Of a DNA stretch of 64,000 bases, positions 44,841 to 52,685 are shown one piece after another. The position numbers were made by a program, and so were the translations under genes. Within the stretch, counting starts at the first letter, position 1. Every line of letters starts with the position of its first letter. The notes under the pieces are model-generated. The model did not search any database. It was not told where the DNA came from and worked only from the letters and a program-made list of their open reading frames with translations. Location: the NCBI RefSeq assembly GCF_002904335.1, contig NZ_PPHF01000016.1, positions 62,001 through 126,000 of the forward strand. The letters are read 5' to 3'. The DNA comes from Amycolatopsis sp. CA-126428 (GTDB taxonomy: Bacteria; Actinomycetota; Actinomycetes; Mycobacteriales; Pseudonocardiaceae).

Positions 44841-45854
44841 ATGTCTTCGACCATGCGGGCCTTCGTGCTCACCGGGCCGGGCGAGTGCTCGGTGCAGGAG
44901 GTCCCGGCGCCGCGGGCCGTCGCGGGCGAGGTCGTCGTCGACGTCGACCGGGCGGGCGTCTGCGGCACCGACGTCGAGTTCTTCACCGGCGAGATGACCT
45001 ACCTCCACCAAGGACATTCGGCGTACCCGATGCGGCTCGGCCACGAGTGGGCGGGCACGGTCACCGAGGTGGGGGCGGGCGTGGACCCGGTCTGGCTCGG
45101 CCGCCGGGTCATGGGCGACACCATGCTCGGCGACCGGACGTGCCGCCGCTGCCGCCGGGGGCAGCAGCACACCTGCGAGCGGCGCCAGGAGGTCGGCATC
45201 CGCGGCGGCCGGGCCGGCGCGCTGGCCGAGCGGCTCGCCGTGCCCGCCTGGTCGCTGCACGCTCTCCCGGACACGGTGGACGCCGTGCTCGGGGCCCTCG
45301 TCGAACCGGGCGGCAACGCCCTGCGCGCGGCCCGCGCGGCCGGCGTCGGCGCGGGCGACCGGGCGCTGGTGCTGGGACCGGGCACGATCGGGCTGCTCAC
45401 GGCGATGTTCCTGCGCGCGGCGGGCGCCGAAGTGCACGTGCTGGGCGTCGGTTCCCCCGAATTTCCCCGCAGCCTCGGCTTCGCGGACACCTGGACCCGG
45501 GAAACGCTGCCGGACCTGCCCTTCGACGCGGTCGTCGACGCGACCGGCGCCGCCGCCGCACCCGCGCTGGCGGTGGAGCTGGTCGAGCCCGCGGGCCGGG
45601 TCGTCTACATCGGACTGTCCGGGCAGCCCAGCCGGCTCGACACCCGCGAGCTGGTGCTGAAGGACGTCACGGCGGTCGGCGTCCTGTCCGCGTCGCCGGG
45701 CCTGGCCGAGACGATCGCCGCGTACGCGAGCGGCGCCGTCGACCCGCGGCCGCTCGTCGCGGCGACCGTGGGCCTGGGTGAGGTCGGGGCCGTGCTGGCG
45801 GGGGAGCGGATCGGCGGCGCGGGACCGAAGGTCCACATCGACCCGCGCCGCTGA
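44841..45854 (+). CDS. Zinc-dependent alcohol dehydrogenase (MDR family)
   Basis: The 337-residue protein has the catalytic zinc ligands in GVCGTDVEF and GHEWAGTV, a structural-zinc loop CRRCRRGQQHTC with reduced spacing, and a Rossmann motif LGPGTIGLLTAMFL. It resembles sorbitol/threonine dehydrogenase-like enzymes; the substrate is not evident. It is monocistronic, divergent from TetR, and followed by a hydrolase pseudogene on the other strand. Confidence 0.83.
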   Translation: MSSTMRAFVLTGPGECSVQEVPAPRAVAGEVVVDVDRAGVCGTDVEFFTGEMTYLHQGHSAYPMRLGHEWAGTVTEVGAGVDPVWLGRRVMGDTMLGDRTCRRCRRGQQHTCERRQEVGIRGGRAGALAERLAVPAWSLHALPDTVDAVLGALVEPGGNALRAARAAGVGAGDRALVLGPGTIGLLTAMFLRAAGAEVHVLGVGSPEFPRSLGFADTWTRETLPDLPFDAVVDATGAAAAPALAVELVEPAGRVVYIGLSGQPSRLDTRELVLKDVTAVGVLSASPGLAETIAAYASGAVDPRPLVAATVGLGEVGAVLAGERIGGAGPKVHIDPRR

Positions 45855-45875
45855 GGCGCTCAGAGCTGCTTGAAG

Positions 45876-46370
45876 TCAGAGCTGTTCGAAAAACGCCAGC
45901 AGCGCGGTGTTACCTCGTCCGGCCGTTCCATCTGGACCCAGTGCCCGGCGCCCGGGACGCCGACGACGCCGCGCAGGTCGGGCGCGGCTTCGGCGATGCG
46001 GGCGGTGTCGGTGAAGCGTGGCCGGTTCGGCGAAGCGATCGAGGAAGCCCTCGCCCTCCCGGACGACCGGCGCTTCCGCGCTCCCGCCGAGCAGTTTGCG
46101 GAACGTCGTGCGCGGGTCCGCGCCCAATTCGGCCTCGGCGACGCCGGGCCGCTGGAAGTAGATCTGGTAGAAGCCGTCGCCGAACCGCTCACGCAGCAGG
46201 CTCAACGGCGGCGCGGGCGCAATCGGTGCCGCCGTAGCCACGCTGGTCCGGCGACACGACGTGGTAGCCGGCGTCGGCCAGCGGCCCCATCTGATGGCGC
46301 CACGAGTGCGACGTCTCCGGCCGTGCAGCAGCAGCACCAGCGGGCCGGTGCCCTGCTCGGCGATCTGCAT
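45876..46370 (-). pseudogene. Decayed epoxide-hydrolase-like alpha/beta hydrolase
   Basis: The start reads MQIAEQGTGPLVLLLHG, then the frame shifts: ETSHSWRHQMGPLADAGYHV and SPDQRGYGGTD are in another frame, FGDGFYQIYFQRPGVAEAELG returns to the first, and APDLRGVVGVPGAGHWVQMERP near the end is in a third before LLAFFEQL. At least three frameshifts and loss of much of the middle (total under 170 codons against about 300 expected) show the gene is dead. It lies directly downstream of the adenylate cyclase gene. Confidence 0.8.
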
Positions 46371-46402
46371 GAGATCGCGGAACCGTTGGTGTGACGGGGT
46401 TT

Positions 46403-47953
46403 TCAGGCGGGCGGCCGGGGTTCGGCGAGCGTCGTGGGCCGGGTGCGGCCGCGCAGGGTGACGTCCCCGGTCGCCGTCCACCGGGCGGCCTCGTCCGCGG
46501 CCGCGGACTCGACCGCCGTCCACGAGGCGAGCAGGCGGCCGGACGCGTTCTTGGCCAGTTCGGTCAGCCGGGCGGCTTCGTTGACCGGGTCGCCGATCAC
46601 CGTGTACTCGAAGCGGCGCGGGTCGCCGACGTTGCCCGCGACCGCGTCGCCGGTCGCCACGCCGATGCCGGCCGGCCCGTCCGGCACCTCGGCGGCCAGC
46701 CGGGCCGCGATGGCGCGGCCGGCGGCCAGCGCGCAGGTGGCGTGGTCGCCGAGCGGCGCGGGTGCCCCGAACACGGCCAGCGCGGCGTCGCCGACGAACT
46801 TGTTGACCAGGCCGTGGTGCCGGTCGACCTCGTCGACCACCACCGCGAAGAACCGGTTGAGCAGGCCGACGACCTCCTCCGGCGGGCGGCTCGCGGCCAG
46901 CGTCGTCGACCCGACGAGGTCGACGAACAGCACCGAGACCGTGCGGACCGTGCCGCCCAGCCCGGTCGACGTGCGCATGGCCTCGACCGCGACCTCGTGG
47001 CCGACGTGCTTGCCGAACAGGTCGCGCAGCCGTTCGCGTTCGGCCAGCCCGGCCGTCATGTCGTTGAACCCGGCCTGCAGCAGGCCCAGCTCGGTGCCGT
47101 CGTAGACCGGGATTTCGACGCTGAAGTCCCCGGCGCGGACGCGCCCGAGCGCGTCGCGGACCGAGGAGATCGGGTTGACCACCGAGCGGGCGGTGAACAC
47201 GGTGACCAGCAGCCCGAAGCACAGCACGACCAGCCCGAGCGCGATCACCGACACGGCGAGCTTCGTGGTCGAGACGTCGCCGCGCACCCAGGCCAGCACC
47301 GCGGTGACGACCAGCCCGGCCACCGGCACCCCGGTGCCCAGGCACCAGAACAGCAGCATCCGCCGGTTGACGCCGCCGCTGACCGGCCGCGGCGGCGCGG
47401 TGCCCGCCAGCGCCAGTGCCACGTACGGCCGCAACGCGAATTCGCCGAAGAGGTAGGCGATCGCGCAGACGACGACCGCGGCGAACGCGACCACGAGGAA
47501 CTCGGTGAGCACGACCTCCGGCTGCACGAGCGCCGCGAGCCCGCCGAAGAGCAGCGTCGCGATGCCCCACAGCACGGCCTGCACGAAGGTCAGCCGCAAC
47601 GGGACACGCAGGCTCGCGGCGCGCTCGGCGTCGGTCGGACGTCGTCCGTCGGCCGCCCAGCGCAGGGTCCGGAGGGCGCCGCGGGTGCCCCACAGCGTGC
47701 CGGCGACGACCGCCGAAACGACGTACACGGGTACTGCGACCGCCGTGACGCGGACCAGCTCGCCGGACATTCCGGGCGCCGGCATGAGCAGCGCCGCGAG
47801 CCCGACGACGACCAGCGCGCCGATCACGTTGGTGGCGATCAAAGCGGCCGTGAGCAGGCCTTGGACGCGCCGGCGCAGGGCCGTGGCGTGCTGGTCCAGC
47901 GGTCCGAGCAGGCCGGAGCCGAACGGCTCCGCCGGGGCGCGTCCTGGGTTCAC
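46403..47953 (-). CDS. Membrane class III adenylate cyclase (six helices, HAMP, CHD)
   Basis: The roughly 516-residue protein has six hydrophobic helices in two groups over about residues 30-265, a HAMP domain (VNPISSVRDALGRVRAGDFSVEI), then the cyclase domain: metal Asp in SVLFVDLVGSTTLA, substrate-binding Lys in GLVNKFVGDAALAVFG, and Asp, Asn and Arg in FEYTVIGDPVNEAARL. All catalytic residues are present, so it should make cAMP. The layout is that of mycobacterial Rv1318c/Rv3645-type cyclases. The GTG at 47953 is provisional because no good Shine-Dalgarno is seen. Confidence 0.87.
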   Translation of the reverse strand: MNPGRAPAEPFGSGLLGPLDQHATALRRRVQGLLTAALIATNVIGALVVVGLAALLMPAPGMSGELVRVTAVAVPVYVVSAVVAGTLWGTRGALRTLRWAADGRRPTDAERAASLRVPLRLTFVQAVLWGIATLLFGGLAALVQPEVVLTEFLVVAFAAVVVCAIAYLFGEFALRPYVALALAGTAPPRPVSGGVNRRMLLFWCLGTGVPVAGLVVTAVLAWVRGDVSTTKLAVSVIALGLVVLCFGLLVTVFTARSVVNPISSVRDALGRVRAGDFSVEIPVYDGTELGLLQAGFNDMTAGLAERERLRDLFGKHVGHEVAVEAMRTSTGLGGTVRTVSVLFVDLVGSTTLAASRPPEEVVGLLNRFFAVVVDEVDRHHGLVNKFVGDAALAVFGAPAPLGDHATCALAAGRAIAARLAAEVPDGPAGIGVATGDAVAGNVGDPRRFEYTVIGDPVNEAARLTELAKNASGRLLASWTAVESAAADEAARWTATGDVTLRGRTRPTTLAEPRPPA

Positions 47954-48007
47954 CAGCTGAGTGTACGGTCGTTCACTGAAGTGACCGGAGACGGGTCCGC
48001 GAGTATG

Positions 48008-48024
48008 TGTTACGGTTGGTAACA
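48008..48024. promoter_or_regulatory. Inverted repeat upstream of the diiron oxygenase gene
   Basis: TGTTAC and GTAACA are separated by GGTTG; a third GTAACA half-site lies at 48035-48040, 19 bases before the GTG start. The arrangement resembles a TetR-family operator. It also lies in front of the divergent cyclase gene. Confidence 0.55.
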
Positions 48025-48059
48025 GTGAACTTCGGTAACACCTGACGAGGAGGTCGGTC

Positions 48060-48962
48060 GTGACGAGCATCAGCGAATCGGGCGTGTCGGATCGGGAGAC
48101 CGTCGCGCGGCGGCTGCTCGACTCGTCGGAGCAGCTGTCCTACGACCCCGTCAAGGAGGTCGACTGGGAGACGCCGCTGGACACCGGCTACCACGGCGCG
48201 AGTCCGGAGTGGAGCACGCTCTACGGCACCTCCTACTGGGCCGACCTGACTCCGGAGCAGCAGCGCGAGCTGACCCGCCAGGAGGCGGCGTCGGTGGCCA
48301 GCACCGGCATCTGGTTCGAAATGATCCTCCAGCAGATGATGCTGCGCGACTTCTACGCCAAGGACCCGACCGACCCGGCCTTCCAGTGGGCGCTGACCGA
48401 GATCGCCGACGAGTGCCGCCACTCGATCATGTTCGCCCGCGGCGCGGCGAAACTGGGGGCGCCCGCCTACCGGCCGCGCCGGTTCGTCGTCGAACTGGGC
48501 CGGGCCTTCAAGGCCACCGCGAGCGGGGAGGCCGCCTACGCGGCGATCCTCGTGGCCGAAGAGGTCCTCGACGTCATGCAGCGCGACTGGATGCGCGATG
48601 AGCGCGTGGTCCCGTTCGTGCGCACCATCAACAACATCCACGTCGTCGAGGAGTCGCGGCACATGAAGTTCGCCCGCGAGGAGACCCGCGAGCGGCTGAA
48701 GAGTGCCGGGTGGCTGCGGCGGCAGGTCAACGCCCTGGTCGTCGCGATCGCGTCCTACTTCATCGTGACGAGCATGGTGAACGGCAAGGTCTACGAGAAC
48801 GCGGGGCTGGACGGCAAGCGCGCGCGGCGCGAGGCGAAGGCCAACGAGCACCACAAGTCGATGCTGCGCTCCAGCTGTTCCGGGCTGATGGAGTTCCTGC
48901 ACTCGGCCGGGCTGCTGACCAAGCCCTCGCTGTGGTTCTACAAGCGGGCGAACCTGATCTGA
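48060..48962 (+). CDS. AurF-like diiron oxygenase
   Basis: The 300-residue helical protein has the two iron-binding repeats of the AurF/PF11583 family: DECRH at 117-121 and EESRH at 197-201, with further Glu ligands near 75 and 167. AurF N-oxygenates aminobenzoate; many actinobacterial members have unknown substrates. The GTG follows GAGGAGG. The next gene, one base later, is FprB, an obvious electron donor, and M. tuberculosis keeps the same pair (Rv0885-fprB). Confidence 0.85.
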   Translation: MTSISESGVSDRETVARRLLDSSEQLSYDPVKEVDWETPLDTGYHGASPEWSTLYGTSYWADLTPEQQRELTRQEAASVASTGIWFEMILQQMMLRDFYAKDPTDPAFQWALTEIADECRHSIMFARGAAKLGAPAYRPRRFVVELGRAFKATASGEAAYAAILVAEEVLDVMQRDWMRDERVVPFVRTINNIHVVEESRHMKFAREETRERLKSAGWLRRQVNALVVAIASYFIVTSMVNGKVYENAGLDGKRARREAKANEHHKSMLRSSCSGLMEFLHSAGLLTKPSLWFYKRANLI

Positions 48963-48963
48963 C

Positions 48964-50433
48964 ATGGCGTTCGCGATCACCCAGACCTGCTGCACCGACG
49001 CGACCTGCGTGTCGGTCTGCCCGGTCAACTGCATCCACCCGACGCCGGACGAGCCGGACTTCGGGACGACCGACCTGCTCTACATCGACCCGGCCACCTG
49101 CATCGACTGCGGCGCCTGCGCCGACGCCTGCCCGGTCGACGCGATCTTCCCGGCCGGCGACCTGACCGGGCCGCTGCGGGCGTACGAGGAAATCAACGCG
49201 GAGTACTACGCGGGCCGGGACGCCCTGGCGGACGTTTCGGTGGCGCCGAACTTCCACCGGTGGTCCCCGCCTTCCTTCGGGCGGGTGCTGCCGAGCGACT
49301 TCGCGCCCTTGGACGTCGCCGTCGTCGGCACCGGCCCGGCGGGGATGTACGCGGTGGAAGACCTGCTGCTGCACACGAACGCCCGCGTGACCCTCATCGA
49401 CCGCCTGCCCGTGGCCGGTGGGCTGATCCGCTACGGCGTCGCACCCGACCACCCGTCGACGAAGAAGATCGGCGAGACGTTCGCGCGGTTCCACGACCAC
49501 CCGCGGCTGCGCCTGCGCCTCGGCGAGCCGGCCGGCCCCGGCCTGGCCGATCGCCACGACGCGGTGATCTACGCGGTCGGGGCGACCGAGGCCCGGCGCC
49601 TCGGCGTCCCGGGCGAAGACCTGCCCGGCAGCCTTCCGGCGGCGGCGGTCGTGGGCTGGTACAACGGCCACCCGGACGTCGAGCCGGACGCCGTCGACCT
49701 CTCGGCGGAGCGCGTGGTCGTCGTGGGCACCGGCAACGTCGCCCTGGACATCGCCCGCATCCTGACGGCCGAACCGGACGCGCTCGCGGCAACGTCGATC
49801 GCGCCGGAAGCGCTGGCCCGCCTGCGCTCGGCCAAGGTCCGCGAGGTGGTGGTGCTGGCCCGCCGCGGCCCGGAAGCGGCGGCCTACACGCGCCCGGAGC
49901 TGCTGGCCCTGGCGGCCCGCGGCGGATTGGTGGTGGACGCGCACGACCCCCGCATCGCGGCGGCGATCGAAGGCGACTCGGCGGGCGGGGAGGCGGCGTG
50001 GTTGCGGGGCGTGCCGCGCGAGAAAGTCGACTGGTCGACACCGCCCCCGGACGGCCGCCGCATCGTGCTGCGCTTCCACTCGGCACCGGTGGCGTTCGGG
50101 GGCGACACCGAGGTCCGCGCGGTGGTGACGTCGGGCCCGGAGGGTGAGGTCGAGATCCCGGCGGGCCGCGTGGTCCGGGCGGCGGGCTTCCGCGGAGTTG
50201 CGGTGCCGGGCCTGCCGTTCGACGAGGAGGTGGGGATCGTCCCGAACGAGGCGGGCCGGGTCACCGGGCGGCCAGGGGTGTACGTGGCGGGGTGGATCAA
50301 GCGCGGACCGTCGGGCGGGATCGGCGCGAACAAGGCCTGCGCACGCGAGACGGTGGGGACGTTGCTGGAAGACGCCGTAGCCGGGCGGCTCCCGGTGCGG
50401 CGCAAGGGATCGAGGTTGTTCGGCCGCGCCTGA
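48964..50433 (+). CDS. fprB: FprB, ferredoxin fused to ferredoxin-NADP reductase
   Basis: The 489-residue protein has an N-terminal 7Fe-type ferredoxin (cysteines in QTCCTDATCVSVCPVNC and CIDCGACADACPVD) and an adrenodoxin-reductase-like part from about 115: FAD site VAVVGTGPAGMYAVEDLL, NADPH site VVVVGTGNVALDIARIL, and GWIKRGPSGGIGANK near the end. It passes electrons from NADPH to partners, here probably the AurF-like oxygenase encoded immediately upstream. Confidence 0.92.
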   Translation: MAFAITQTCCTDATCVSVCPVNCIHPTPDEPDFGTTDLLYIDPATCIDCGACADACPVDAIFPAGDLTGPLRAYEEINAEYYAGRDALADVSVAPNFHRWSPPSFGRVLPSDFAPLDVAVVGTGPAGMYAVEDLLLHTNARVTLIDRLPVAGGLIRYGVAPDHPSTKKIGETFARFHDHPRLRLRLGEPAGPGLADRHDAVIYAVGATEARRLGVPGEDLPGSLPAAAVVGWYNGHPDVEPDAVDLSAERVVVVGTGNVALDIARILTAEPDALAATSIAPEALARLRSAKVREVVVLARRGPEAAAYTRPELLALAARGGLVVDAHDPRIAAAIEGDSAGGEAAWLRGVPREKVDWSTPPPDGRRIVLRFHSAPVAFGGDTEVRAVVTSGPEGEVEIPAGRVVRAAGFRGVAVPGLPFDEEVGIVPNEAGRVTGRPGVYVAGWIKRGPSGGIGANKACARETVGTLLEDAVAGRLPVRRKGSRLFGRA

Positions 50434-50529
50434 GCCGGCCGCGGGTGCGGCGCAGGGAGAGTGAGCGAGGCGGCGGGCCGGGCGGCCTCGCGGTTCGGGC
50501 TGCCCGGGCCCGGGAGCGGGGCTAGACTG

Positions 50530-50556
50530 AACCCGAATCAAAGTCTGATTCAGGTT
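50530..50556. promoter_or_regulatory. TetR-type operator upstream of 50566
   Basis: AACCCGAATCA (50530-50540) and TGATTCAGGTT (50546-50556) are inverted 11-base arms with one mismatch around AAGTC. TAGACT at 50523-50528 is a possible -10, which would put the start point inside the operator and fits autorepression. Confidence 0.7.
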
Positions 50557-50565
50557 GGAGGCCGT

Positions 50566-51195
50566 ATGACCGGCCCGGAGCCCGTCGAAGCGGGTGTCCG
50601 CCTGCGGCGGGTGCCCCGCCAGGCCCGTTCGCGGCAGAAGCTGGCCCAGGTCCTCGCGGCCGCCGACCGGCTGCTCGCCGCGGACGGCGTCGAGGCGCTG
50701 ACCACCACCCGCGTCGCCGCCGAGGCCGGTGTCTCGGTGGGCGCGCTGTACCAGTACCTGCCGGACCGCGACGCCATCACCGAAGCACTGGGCGAGGTGT
50801 ACCTCGCCCGCCTCGAAGACCTCATGACGTCGTTCGCCGAGCGAGCGGCCGAGGAGACCTGGGCGGATCCCGTCGGCCTGCTCGTCGACGCCTTCGCCGG
50901 GCTCTACCGCGCCGAGCCCGGGTTCCGCGCGCTGTGGTTCGGCCGCGGCCTCACCGACGGAACCCGGGAAGCCGACCTCGCGCACAAGCGCGTGATGGCC
51001 ACCGGCGTGCACCGCATCCTCGTCGCGCAGCACCTCCTGCGCGACGACTACGAGGCGGCGGTGGCGTGCCGCACGGCGTTCATCGCCGCCGACGCGGTGA
51101 TCCAGGAAGCCTTCCGCCGCGACGGTTCCCCCGAGCTCCTGGAGCCGGTCAAGACGATGCTGCGGGCGTACCTCGGGCAGCAGCCCCGCCCGTAG
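50566..51195 (+). CDS. TetR family transcriptional regulator
   Basis: The 209-residue protein has the TetR helix-turn-helix (LAAADRLLAADGVEALTTTRVAAEAGVSVGALYQYLPDRDAI) and a helical ligand part. The ATG at 50566 has GGAGG 4-5 bases upstream. It may regulate itself through the 27-base operator; other targets are unknown. Its 3' end overlaps that of the frameshifted methyltransferase. Confidence 0.85.
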   Translation: MTGPEPVEAGVRLRRVPRQARSRQKLAQVLAAADRLLAADGVEALTTTRVAAEAGVSVGALYQYLPDRDAITEALGEVYLARLEDLMTSFAERAAEETWADPVGLLVDAFAGLYRAEPGFRALWFGRGLTDGTREADLAHKRVMATGVHRILVAQHLLRDDYEAAVACRTAFIAADAVIQEAFRRDGSPELLEPVKTMLRAYLGQQPRP

Positions 51196-52035
51196 TTCCC
51201 GTGGTGGCGACCAGGAATTCCTCGCCCCGCACGATCTGGAGCCCGTCGGTGCGGCCCGCGAAGTACCGCGCGTCCAGCTCGGCGCCCGAAACATGGACGA
51301 CGTCGCGGAACCCCGCCTCGCGGGCCATCGTCAGCATTTCCGCGGGGAAAACGAGCTGACGAACGGCGTCCCCGCTGCCGCGGCCTTGCTCGCGGTGGCT
51401 TGGTGGCGGGCGCGTTCGCCCTCGTCGAGCAGTCCGGCCGGCAGCATGAACGTCATCGCGAGCGTGGAGCCCGGGGCGAACCCGGCGATCCGGCGCAGCG
51501 TGGCCGCGTTCGCCTCCCGGGTGAGGTACATGCTGACGCCGGTCGACGCCACCACCGCCGGTTCGTCCGGCGCGAAGCCCGCGGCCGTGAGCCGCTCCCA
51601 CCACGACGCCGTCTCGAAGTCGACCGGCACGAAGTGCAGCCAGTCCGGCACGGCCAGGCCGAGTTCGGCCAGCCGGGCGCGCTTCCAGGCCTGGGGGCCC
51701 GGCTGGTCCACTTCGAACACCCGCAGCCGGGCCGCGACTTCCGGGCGCCGCTGGGCGAAGGTGTCGAGCCCGGCCCCGAGGATCACGTACTGGCCGACAC
51801 CCCGGCCGGCCCGCTCGGTGACCAGATCTTCGACGAACCGGGCCCGGGCCACCATGCCGGCCCGGTAGCGGCCGGCGGTCGCCGGGTCCATGTCGTCGCG
51901 GTGCCGCCAGCCCTCGCCCGGGTCCGCCAGCCTCAGGCCGAGTTCGTCGGCGAAGACGTGCGGCGGCGGATCGACGGCGACGTGCAGGGCCCGCCACAGG
52001 GCCGTGCGCACCGCCGTGCTGTCCGGCGCGGCCAC
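51149..52035 (-). pseudogene. SAM-dependent methyltransferase (TIGR00027/LCM-like), frameshifted
   Basis: The first 234 codons (51331-52035) encode the N-terminal part: YVILGAGLDTFAQRRPE for SAM binding, VFEVDQPGPQAWKRARL, DWLHFVPVDFE, PAVVASTGVSMYLTREA. After GTPFVSSFSP the frame stops, while the expected continuation FPAEMLTMAREAGFRDVVHVSGAELDARYFAGR is found in another frame down to 51149. Adding one base in the GGGG run at about 51344-51347 (plus strand) would restore one reading frame of the usual family length. This is either a recent mutation or a sequencing error in a homopolymer. Confidence 0.78.
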
Positions 52036-52036
52036 G

Positions 52037-52381
52037 TCAGGCCGCGCCCGGCGCCGACAACGTCCACGTCCGCCCGTCGGGGTCGCGGACGGACATTTCC
52101 CGTGTCCCGTAATGGGTTTCCTCGAACGGGGTGACCACCTCGACGATGTCGCCGGCTTCGAACTTGTCCGCGTCGGGGACCTTGAACACGATCTGCGTCC
52201 GCGGCTCCTGGCTCTCGGGCACCTCGGCGATGAACAGCCAGGGGCCGTCGCCGTTGCGCAGCTGCCCGGAGTTGTGGTCGGTCGCGAAGTCGATCTCGTA
52301 GCCCAGCGCCTGGAAGAACTTGGCCGCCTTGCCCCAGTTGTGCGTCTCCAGGTACATCGCCTCGATGCCCTCGGTCGTCAT
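52037..52381 (-). CDS. VOC/glyoxalase-like protein
   Basis: This 114-residue VOC protein has AMYLETHNWGKAAKFFQALGYEIDF, PWLFIAEVPE and MSVRDPDGRTWTLSAP. It starts one base after the stop of a tiny RHH gene, with GAGGAG in the RHH 3' end serving as ribosome site, so the two are co-translated. The function is unknown; such proteins often bind or detoxify small molecules. Confidence 0.82.
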   Translation of the reverse strand: MTTEGIEAMYLETHNWGKAAKFFQALGYEIDFATDHNSGQLRNGDGPWLFIAEVPESQEPRTQIVFKVPDADKFEAGDIVEVVTPFEETHYGTREMSVRDPDGRTWTLSAPGAA

Positions 52382-52382
52382 G

Positions 52383-52541
52383 TCAGTGCTCCTCTTCGGG
52401 ATCGGTCGCGAGGTAGGCGCGCAGTGCTTCGGCGACGAGCGCCGAGAGCGACTGCTCCGTCTCGACGGCTCGGTGCTTGACCTGCCGGATCAGGCCGATC
52501 GGCAGGTACACGTTGAACTGCTTGACGTCGTCATCACCCAC
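52383..52541 (-). CDS. Small ribbon-helix-helix (CopG-type) DNA-binding protein
   Basis: A 52-residue reading frame from GTG at 52541: [20 protein letters not shown] forms the N-terminal strand and first helix, and [18 protein letters not shown] the second helix with the usual SLSALV turn. This is the full size of a CopG/Arc-type dimerising repressor. It is cotranscribed with the VOC gene and stands behind a palindromic array (52550-52571), suggesting self-regulation of the pair. No toxin-like partner is seen. Confidence 0.75.
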   Translation of the reverse strand: MGDDDVKQFNVYLPIGLIRQVKHRAVETEQSLSALVAEALRAYLATDPEEEH

Positions 52542-52549
52542 TCACCGAG

Positions 52550-52571
52550 GCTAGCATGCTAGCAAGCTAAC
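52550..52571. promoter_or_regulatory. Probable RHH operator
   Basis: GCTAGCATGCTAGC is a perfect 14-base palindrome (52550-52563), followed by AAGCTAAC, a third half-site. It begins 9 bases upstream of the RHH start codon. RHH repressors commonly bind such spaced half-sites. Confidence 0.65.
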
Positions 52572-52641
52572 TCCGCAAGTCCCTCCGGCCGCCCCTTGAC
52601 GTGCCGTCGCGAGACGTCAACAATTCAGACGCAGCGCGGAA

Positions 52642-52655
52642 TGTTAGCGCTAACA
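52642..52655. promoter_or_regulatory. LacI-family operator, copy 2, before the alpha-galactosidase gene
   Basis: TGTTAGCGCTAACA is identical to the core of the galM operator at 3236-3249. A possible promoter, TTGACG (52596-52601) with AACAAT (52619-52624) at 17 bases, lies just upstream, so the operator would overlap the early transcribed region. Confidence 0.78.
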
Positions 52656-52685
52656 ATTTTTCGACGACGAAGTCGGAGCCATGTC

